Shown piece after piece: positions 58,371 through 64,000 of a DNA stretch of 64,000 nucleotides. How positions within the stretch are numbered: the first letter of the stretch is position 1; each line of letters opens with the position of its first letter. The position numbers were made by a program, and so were the translations under genes. This stretch comes from Dokdonella_A sp046347015 (GTDB lineage: Bacteria; Pseudomonadota; Gammaproteobacteria; Xanthomonadales; Rhodanobacteraceae), in NCBI GenBank assembly GCA_046347015.1, contig JAXMHA010000004.1:124001-188000 (forward strand). The letters are read 5' to 3'. Under the pieces are notes generated by a model. The model saw only the letters and a list, made by a program, of their open reading frames with translations. It did no database searches and was not told the DNA's origin.

Positions 58371-59966
58371 ATGCCCAACTCGCTGAAAGCCGCGTTCACC
58401 GAGTTCCGCCGCCGGCGCGTGTTCCGCGTCGCGGCGGTCTACGTGGTCGCCGGGTGGGTCCTGATCCAGTTCGGCAGCGCGGTGTTCGAGCCACTCGGCT
58501 TGCCTTCGTGGTCGATGCGGTTGTTGCTGGTGTTGCTCGTACTCGGCTTCGCATTGGCGTGCGTGCTGGCCTGGGTCTACGACATCGGTGCGCACGGCAT
58601 CGAGCGCACCGCGCCGTTGCCGGGGCTGCCGCCCGCCAGCGCGACGCCGGCACCCGCCCCTGGGGCGTCAGTCGCGATCCTGCCGTTCACGGATCTCAGC
58701 GAAGCGCGGGACCAGGCTTATTTCTGCGACGGGCTGGCCGAGGAGGTCCTCAACGTCCTGGCGTCGGTGCGTGACCTGCGCGTCGCCTCGCGGACGTCCT
58801 CCTTCCGGTTCCGGGATTCGACGGCCGACGCGCGCGAGATCGGCCGCGCATTGAACGTCGCCGCGATCATGGAAGGCAGCGTACGCAAGGCGGGGGACCG
58901 CGTGCGCGTCGCCGCGCAGTTGATCGATGCGGCCAGCGGCTACCATCTCTGGTCGGAAACCTTCGATCGCCAGCTCGCGGACATCTTCGCGATCCAGGAA
59001 GAGATTGCGCGCAACGTGGCGCAGGCCCTGCGTGTCTCGTTGCAGGGTGCGGCGTCGCCGGGACTGGATTGCCGGTGCAACGCACCGAAAGACGTGCGCG
59101 CCTACGAGTTCTACCTGCGCGGGCGGCAAATCCAGTCGGTCAAGAGCAGCGACAACTGGATCAAGGCCCCGGCGATGTTCCGCCGCGCGATCGCGTTGGA
59201 TCCCGACTACGCGCAGGCGCACGCCGGACTCGCGGATTCGCTCGCGCAGCTCCTGATGTGGCGGATCATCGAGCCGGAAGGCGTGCTGCAGGAAGCCCTG
59301 GCTGCCGCGTCGCGCGCGCTCGAGCTGGCGCCAAACCTCGCGGAAGCGCACGTCGCGCGCGCCAACACGCTGTCGCTGGCGGGCGAAAATGCCGGAGCCG
59401 TCGCGGCGTTCACGCGGGCGACGGAATTGAACCCGGAACTCTACGAAGCGCACTACTACTTCGGCCGGCACCTGTATGCCCGCGGCCAGCACGCGCAGGC
59501 GATCGAGGAATTCGAGGCCGCGCATCGCGTGCGGCCCGACGAATTCCAGGCCCTGGTGCTCGCTGCCAACGCTGCCGACTCACTGGGGGACAAGGCGCAG
59601 GGCGATGCCCTGATCCGGCTCGCGCTGCCGTCGGCGCTGGCCGAAATCGCCGCCGATCCGGAGAATGGCCGCGCCTTGTACCTGGCCGCCGGGATGCAGA
59701 TCCGCCTCGGCGACGCTGCGGCGGGCCGCGGCAACCTCGAGAACGCGTTGCGCCTGCAACCCGACGATTTCGGCACGCTGTACAACGCTGCGTGCGCCTA
59801 CGTGCAGCTCGGCGAAACCGACCGGGCACTCGACCTGCTCGAACGCTCGGTGGCCGCGGGTCACGGCTTTCGCGACTGGATCGAACACGATTCCGACCTC
59901 GAGCCGTTGCGGCAGCACCCGAGGTTCCGCGCAATCCTGGCGCGGCTCGACACTTCGCAGGGCTGA
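58371..59966 (+). CDS. TolB-like/TPR protein with two membrane helices, array copy 6
   Basis: 531 residues of a third N-terminal subtype: FTEFRRRRVFRVAAVYVVAG, then helix 1 (about 20-40) and helix 2 (about 50-70, LLLVLLVLGFALACVLAWVY). No third helix precedes the TolB-like domain, which begins at SVAILPFTDLSEARDQ (100) and contains CDGLAEEVLNVLASVRDLRV and MEGSVRKAGDRVRVAAQLID. With two helices and a basic N-terminus the TolB/TPR part should face the cytoplasm, unlike copies 1-5. A CRC motif (LDCRCNAP) lies before the TPR region. It stands 189 bases after member 6 and may have its own promoter. folP starts six bases after its stop. Confidence 0.88.
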   Translation: MPNSLKAAFTEFRRRRVFRVAAVYVVAGWVLIQFGSAVFEPLGLPSWSMRLLLVLLVLGFALACVLAWVYDIGAHGIERTAPLPGLPPASATPAPAPGASVAILPFTDLSEARDQAYFCDGLAEEVLNVLASVRDLRVASRTSSFRFRDSTADAREIGRALNVAAIMEGSVRKAGDRVRVAAQLIDAASGYHLWSETFDRQLADIFAIQEEIARNVAQALRVSLQGAASPGLDCRCNAPKDVRAYEFYLRGRQIQSVKSSDNWIKAPAMFRRAIALDPDYAQAHAGLADSLAQLLMWRIIEPEGVLQEALAAASRALELAPNLAEAHVARANTLSLAGENAGAVAAFTRATELNPELYEAHYYFGRHLYARGQHAQAIEEFEAAHRVRPDEFQALVLAANAADSLGDKAQGDALIRLALPSALAEIAADPENGRALYLAAGMQIRLGDAAAGRGNLENALRLQPDDFGTLYNAACAYVQLGETDRALDLLERSVAAGHGFRDWIEHDSDLEPLRQHPRFRAILARLDTSQG

Positions 59967-59971
59967 ATTCG

Positions 59972-60874
59972 ATGTTCGACGCGATCGCCACGCTCGACTG
60001 CAATGGCCGCGCATTGAAGCTGGACCAGCCGCGCATCTGCGCAATCCTCAATCTCACCGACGACTCGTTTTCCGGCGACGGACTGCGCGGCGACGTGGAT
60101 GCGGCGGTCACGCAGGGCCTGGCGATGGTGGAGCAGGGCGCGGACATGCTGGATATCGGCGCGGAATCGACGCGCCCCGGCGCGCAGCCCGTCGGGGTGG
60201 ACGACCAGATTGCGCGCGTGGTACCGGTGATCGAGACTTTGGTGAAGCGTGTCGAGGTGCCGGTTTCGATCGATACGTCGAGTCCGGACGTCATGCGTGC
60301 GGCGGTGGCCGCGGGCGCCGGGTTCATCAACGACGTGTACGCATTGCGGCGTGAAGGCGCCCTCGACACCGCGGCGGAACTCAAGGTACCGGTGTGCCTG
60401 ATGCACATGCAGGGCGAACCCGGCACCATGCAGGACGACCCACGCTACGACGATGTGGTCGGCGAAGTGCACCGCTTCCTCGCCGAGCGCATTTTCGCGA
60501 GCGAAATGGCGGGCATCGACAAGCGCCGCATCCTGGTCGATCCCGGCTTCGGATTCGGCAAGACGCTGGAGCACAACCTCGCGTTGCTGCGAGCGATCCC
60601 CCGCTTCCGTGATCTTGCCGCCGGGGTGCTCGTCGGCGCCTCGCGCAAGGCGATGATCGGCAAGATCACTGCCCGCGAGGGCGGGGCCGCACGCGCCGCG
60701 GGTTCCGCCGCCGCCGCGCTGATTGCCGTACAGCGCGGCGCCATGGTCGTGCGCGTCCATGACGTCGCCGCGACGCGCGACGCGCTGGCCGTGTGGCAGG
60801 CAGTACACGCCGGTGACGCGCCCGAGAAGAAGGCCGAGAAACCATTCGGCTCGCAGCGCTTCGGCGACGATTGA
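59972..60874 (+). CDS. folP: Dihydropteroate synthase
   Basis: FolP condenses p-aminobenzoate with dihydropterin pyrophosphate in folate synthesis. The 300-residue protein has the family signatures ILNLTDDSFSGDG (canonically NxTPDSFSD; here N-L-T-D-D-S-F), DIGAESTRPGA, SIDTSSPDV, INDVYALR, LMHMQGEPGTMQ, DPGFGFGKT and LVGASRKAMIG. The start ATG at 59972 gives the full length. In relatives folP directly follows ftsH; here it follows copy 6 of the TolB-like array after five bases. The C-terminal tail (EKKAEKPFGSQRFGDD) is short and not conserved. Confidence 0.95.
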   Translation: MFDAIATLDCNGRALKLDQPRICAILNLTDDSFSGDGLRGDVDAAVTQGLAMVEQGADMLDIGAESTRPGAQPVGVDDQIARVVPVIETLVKRVEVPVSIDTSSPDVMRAAVAAGAGFINDVYALRREGALDTAAELKVPVCLMHMQGEPGTMQDDPRYDDVVGEVHRFLAERIFASEMAGIDKRRILVDPGFGFGKTLEHNLALLRAIPRFRDLAAGVLVGASRKAMIGKITAREGGAARAAGSAAAALIAVQRGAMVVRVHDVAATRDALAVWQAVHAGDAPEKKAEKPFGSQRFGDD

Positions 60875-60891
60875 CCAGGGTGCTGACGGTC

Positions 60892-60942
60892 GTCACTCCC
60901 GCGCCAGCGGGAATCGGGTGTCTTCCTGGCCAGGTCCTGGCC
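60892..60942. repeat. REP-like intergenic hairpins between folP and guaB
   Basis: A perfect 6-bp hairpin with a four-base loop (TCCCGC at 60897-60902, GCGGGA at 60907-60912) sits in a GTCACTCCCGC...GCGGGAATC context. This resembles the CCCGCGnnnGCGGG repeats scattered in xanthomonad genomes. It is followed by a perfect 15-base palindrome (60928-60942, GGCCAGG-T-CCTGGCC). Only one copy of each is present in this window, so membership of a genomic repeat family is inferred. They may also end folP transcription. Confidence 0.45.
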
Positions 60943-61082
60943 GGAAAGGGCATCGGGTTTCGCAAGTCGCCGCTCGGTTCCGGGGCGATGAGCAGGAACC
61001 AACCGTTCGCCTCCGGATATCGCGACGGTCCCGGATCGCCGACGCCACCGTGGCGACGCTTCCGGTGTCGCCCCCCATGCCG

Positions 61083-61088
61083 TAGAAT
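61083..61088 (+). promoter_or_regulatory. Putative -10 box of guaB promoter
   Basis: TAGAAT lies 29 bases before the guaB start. At 17-base spacing the -35 position reads TTCCGG (61060-61065), which is weak. The -10 element is the same as that proposed for ndk. Confidence 0.4.
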
Positions 61089-61117
61089 CGCGCATTGCCC
61101 CGACGCGTTCGCCCTGG

Positions 61118-62575
61118 ATGCGCATCCTCGCCGAAGCCCTGACTTTCGATGATGTCTCGCTGGTACCGGCGCACTCGAGCGTGCTGCCGCGCGACGTCGA
61201 CCTGACCACCCGCCTCGCCGGTGACATCCGGTTGAACCTCCCGATCGTGTCGGCGGCCATGGATACCGTCACCGAGGCGCGCCTCGCGATCACGATGGCG
61301 CAGTGCGGCGGCATCGGCATCATCCACAAGAACATGACGATCGAACGCCAGTCCGCCGAAGTGCGGCTGGTCAAGAAGTTCGAAGCCGGCGTCATCCGCG
61401 ATCCGATCACCGTCACCCCGCAGACGTCGATCCGCGACGTGCTGCAGCTCACGCGGGCCCACAACATTTCGGGCGTACCCGTCGTCGAGGGCGAACAACT
61501 GGTCGGCATCGTCACGCACCGCGACCTGCGCTTCGAGACCCGGCCGGAGGATCCCGTCCGCAACGTGATGACGCGCAAGGACCGGTTGGTCACCGTCAAG
61601 GAAGGCGCCAGCGACGACGAAGTGCTGGCGCTGCTGCACAAGTTCCGCATCGAGAAGGTGCTGGTCGTCGACGACGCATTCCGCCTGCGCGGGCTGATTA
61701 CCGTCAAGGACATCCAGAAGGCGCGCGACAACCCGAATTCCTGCAAGGACGACCGCGAGCGGCTGCGCGTCGGTGCCGCGGTCGGCGTTGGCGGCGATAC
61801 CGAGTCGCGCGTCGCGGCGCTCGCCGACGCCGGCGTCGACGTCATCGTCGTCGATACCGCGCACGGGCATTCCGATGGCGTCATCGAGCGCGTGCGCTGG
61901 GTGCGCCGCAACTTCCCGCACATGACGATCATCGCCGGGAACATCGTCACCGGCGACGCCGCGCGGGCGCTCGCGGGCGCTGGCGCCAACGCGGTCAAGG
62001 TCGGCGTCGGCCCGGGTTCGATCTGCACGACGCGGGTCGTCGCCGGCGTGGGCGTGCCGCAGGTGAGCGCGATCGGCATGGTGGCCGAGGCGCTGGCCGG
62101 ATCGGCGACGACGCTGATTGCCGACGGCGGCATCCGCTATTCCGGCGACATCGCGAAAGCGCTCGCCGCCGGCGCGGATTGCGTGATGATCGGCGGCATG
62201 TTCGCCGGCACCGAGGAAGCCCCCGGCGAAGTCGAGTTGTACCAGGGGCGCTCGTACAAGAGTTACCGTGGGATGGGCTCGCTGGGCGCGATGCAGAAGG
62301 GCTCGAGCGATCGCTACTTCCAGGACGACGCCGATCCCGACAAGCTGGTTCCGGAAGGCATCGAGGGTCGCGTGCCGTATCGGGGTCCGTTGCGCAACAT
62401 CATCCACCAGTTGACCGGAGGGCTGCGCGCCGCGATGGGTTACGTCGGCTGCGCGAGTGTCGCCGAGATGCGTGCCAAGCCACGCTTCGTGCGCGTGACG
62501 ACGGCCGGCATGCGCGAGTCGCACGTGCACGACGTGTCGATCACGAAGGAAGCGCCGAATTACCGCCTCGACTGA
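61118..62575 (+). CDS. guaB: Inosine-5'-monophosphate dehydrogenase
   Basis: GuaB oxidizes IMP to XMP with NAD, the first step of the GMP branch. The 485-residue barrel enzyme opens LTFDDVSLVPAHSSVLPRDV. Two CBS domains lie at about 92-205 (ISGVPVVEGEQLVGIVTHRD and VLVVDDAFRLRGLITVKD). The catalytic cysteine is in GPGSICTTRVVAGVG, with DGGIRYSGDIAKALAAGAD and SYRGMGSLGAM following. It is full length. guaA follows after 92 bases, the usual operon order. Confidence 0.97.
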   Translation: MRILAEALTFDDVSLVPAHSSVLPRDVDLTTRLAGDIRLNLPIVSAAMDTVTEARLAITMAQCGGIGIIHKNMTIERQSAEVRLVKKFEAGVIRDPITVTPQTSIRDVLQLTRAHNISGVPVVEGEQLVGIVTHRDLRFETRPEDPVRNVMTRKDRLVTVKEGASDDEVLALLHKFRIEKVLVVDDAFRLRGLITVKDIQKARDNPNSCKDDRERLRVGAAVGVGGDTESRVAALADAGVDVIVVDTAHGHSDGVIERVRWVRRNFPHMTIIAGNIVTGDAARALAGAGANAVKVGVGPGSICTTRVVAGVGVPQVSAIGMVAEALAGSATTLIADGGIRYSGDIAKALAAGADCVMIGGMFAGTEEAPGEVELYQGRSYKSYRGMGSLGAMQKGSSDRYFQDDADPDKLVPEGIEGRVPYRGPLRNIIHQLTGGLRAAMGYVGCASVAEMRAKPRFVRVTTAGMRESHVHDVSITKEAPNYRLD

Positions 62576-62667
62576 CCGCGCGCCGATGGCGGCCGCGGCG
62601 CAGGCCATCGACGCCTGCGATCCGCTTTCCCGCGTCATCATCGCCCACTGCCGCGCCGCTGACTGCC

Positions 62668-64000
62668 ATGCATGACATCCACGGCGACAGGGTCCTGATC
62701 CTGGATTTCGGCGCGCAGTACACGCAGCTCATCGCGCGCCGCATCCGCGAGCTTGGCGTGTATTGCGAAATCTGGGCGTGGGACCACGACCCCGCGGCGA
62801 TCGCCGCCTTCGGTGCGAAGGGCTTCGTGCTGTCCGGCGGCCCCGAGTCGACGACGCAGCCGGATGCGCCCAAGGTTCCGCAGGCCGTGTTCGACGCCGG
62901 CGTGCCGATCCTCGGCATCTGCTACGGCATGCAGGCGCTGGCCGTGCAACTCGGCGGCAGCACCGAAGCCGGCGACCAGCGCGAGTTCGGCCACGCCGAA
63001 GTCGATGTCGTCGTGGCGGACCGGCTGCTCGGCGGGCTCGGCGACCACGGTGCCGCCGCGAGGCTCGACGTGTGGATGAGCCACGGCGACCACGTTGCCA
63101 CCGTGCCGACCGGCTTCGAGGCCACGGCGCGCACGGACCGCATTCCCATCGCGGGGATGGCGGACGAGTCGCGGCGCTGGTATGGCGTGCAGTTCCACCC
63201 CGAAGTGACGCACACACGGCAGGGCACGGAAATCCTGCGTCGCTTCGTCGTCGACATCTGCGGGTGCGCCGAGCGCTGGACCGCCGCCAACATCATCGAC
63301 GACCAGATTGCGCGGATCCGCGCCGCGGTCGGAAGCGATGCGGTGCTGCTGGGCCTGTCGGGTGGCGTCGACTCGTCGGTCGTCGCGGCGCTGCTGCATC
63401 GGGCAATCGGTGACCAGCTCACCTGCGTCTTCGTCGACACCGGCCTCCTGCGCTGGCGGGAGGGCGATCAGGTCATGGCGACGATGGCGCGGCACATGGG
63501 CGTGCGCGTCGTTCGCATCAATGCCGCGGAGCGGTTCTTTGCGGCGCTGGCCGGAATCACCGACCCGGAAGCCAAGCGCAAGGTGATCGGACGCCTGTTC
63601 ATCGACGTGTTCGAGGAGGAATCCCGCAAGCTCGCGGGCGTGAAGTGGCTCGCGCAGGGGACGATCTATCCCGACGTCATCGAATCGGCCGGCAGCGCAA
63701 CCGGCAAGGCACACGTCATCAAGAGCCACCACAACGTCGGCGGGCTGCCCGAACGCATGAACCTGAGGCTCGTCGAACCGTTGCGCGAACTGTTCAAGGA
63801 CGAAGTGCGCCGGATCGGCGTCGAACTCGGGCTGCCGCGGGAAATGGTCGACCGGCACCCGTTCCCGGGGCCTGGTCTCGGCGTGCGTATCCTCGGCGAG
63901 GTCAAGCCGGAGTACGCGCAGATCCTCGCACGCGCCGACGCGATCTTCATCGACGAGCTGCGAGCCGCGGGCCTCTACGATCGATGCGCCCAAGCCTTCG
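62668..64000 (+). CDS. guaA: GMP synthase (glutamine-hydrolysing), truncated by window edge
   Basis: GuaA aminates XMP to GMP using glutamine and ATP. The class I amidotransferase domain is N-terminal (ILDFGAQYTQLIARRIRELG; nucleophile in LGICYGMQ; histidine/glutamate in VQFHPEV). It is followed by the ATP-pyrophosphatase domain with the PP-loop GLSGGVDSSVVAALLH. The dimerisation domain begins before the window ends, with 444 codons visible of about 520. The open frame shows no lesion. The ATG at 62668 gives the MHDIHGDRVLILD start. Confidence 0.96.
   Translation, partial: MHDIHGDRVLILDFGAQYTQLIARRIRELGVYCEIWAWDHDPAAIAAFGAKGFVLSGGPESTTQPDAPKVPQAVFDAGVPILGICYGMQALAVQLGGSTEAGDQREFGHAEVDVVVADRLLGGLGDHGAAARLDVWMSHGDHVATVPTGFEATARTDRIPIAGMADESRRWYGVQFHPEVTHTRQGTEILRRFVVDICGCAERWTAANIIDDQIARIRAAVGSDAVLLGLSGGVDSSVVAALLHRAIGDQLTCVFVDTGLLRWREGDQVMATMARHMGVRVVRINAAERFFAALAGITDPEAKRKVIGRLFIDVFEEESRKLAGVKWLAQGTIYPDVIESAGSATGKAHVIKSHHNVGGLPERMNLRLVEPLRELFKDEVRRIGVELGLPREMVDRHPFPGPGLGVRILGEVKPEYAQILARADAIFIDELRAAGLYDRCAQAF

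Noticed and set aside
42471..59971. Array interpreted as a prophage or classical defence island
   Set aside because: No integrase, structural phage genes, nucleases, helicases, toxins or attachment-site repeats were seen. The genes are all membrane/periplasmic or cupin, so neither label is supported.

Overview
This is a high-GC (about two thirds by eye, not computed) chromosomal window from a gammaproteobacterium, most likely of the order Xanthomonadales (Lysobacteraceae or Rhodanobacteraceae type). The gene-order blocks serC-hisC-aroA-cmk-rpsA-ihfB-lapB, ndk-rlmN-pilF-rodZ-yfgM-bamB-der and yhbY/rlmE-ftsH, together with the PHA-granule genes and GTG/TTG-rich starts in 4-nt overlaps, support this. 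The species is not identified. No rRNA, tRNA, CRISPR array or transposase gene was found.

Layout: 1-470 carries two polyhydroxyalkanoate-granule genes (phasin, partial, and PHA-system protein). 627-3009 holds an FHA-domain membrane protein convergent with the msrP-msrQ periplasmic methionine-sulfoxide reductase pair. 3136-10865 is a biosynthetic block (serC, serA, hisC-like, aroA, cmk) running into rpsA and ihfB. 11155-16230 has lapB and three envelope-polysaccharide genes (WecA-like transferase, FlaA1/CapD-type dehydratase, galU). 16239-17767 has two unknown envelope proteins. 17810-21390 is a fadN-fadA type beta-oxidation pair. 21778-28748 is the ndk-to-der block, missing ispG-hisS. 28752-31774 is molybdenum-cofactor genes (mobA, moeA, rhodanese-moeB). 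31738-32585 is a GNAT and a DUF1244 gene. 32681-37227 is folD followed by a TatT-containing TRAP transporter. 37187-39739 carries an LTA-synthase-like sulfatase, an Mth938-domain gene and yhbY. 39817-42470 is rlmE-ftsH.

The most unusual part is 42572-59966, a 17-kb array lodged between ftsH and folP, two genes that are usually adjacent. It holds six intact and one broken gene for membrane-anchored TolB-like/TPR proteins. Interleaved with them are six tandem paralogues of a 257-263-residue single-pass membrane family that I cannot name, plus a cupin. Most junctions from 45396 to 58181 are ATGA overlaps or short gaps, so this looks like one large operon that grew by duplication, with signs of gene conversion (a 48-nt identical tract, mosaic ends) and decay (a frameshifted copy). 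I infer that the two families work together at the inner membrane/periplasm, but nothing in the sequence gives the function.

The window closes with folP, guaB and a guaA that runs off the right edge.
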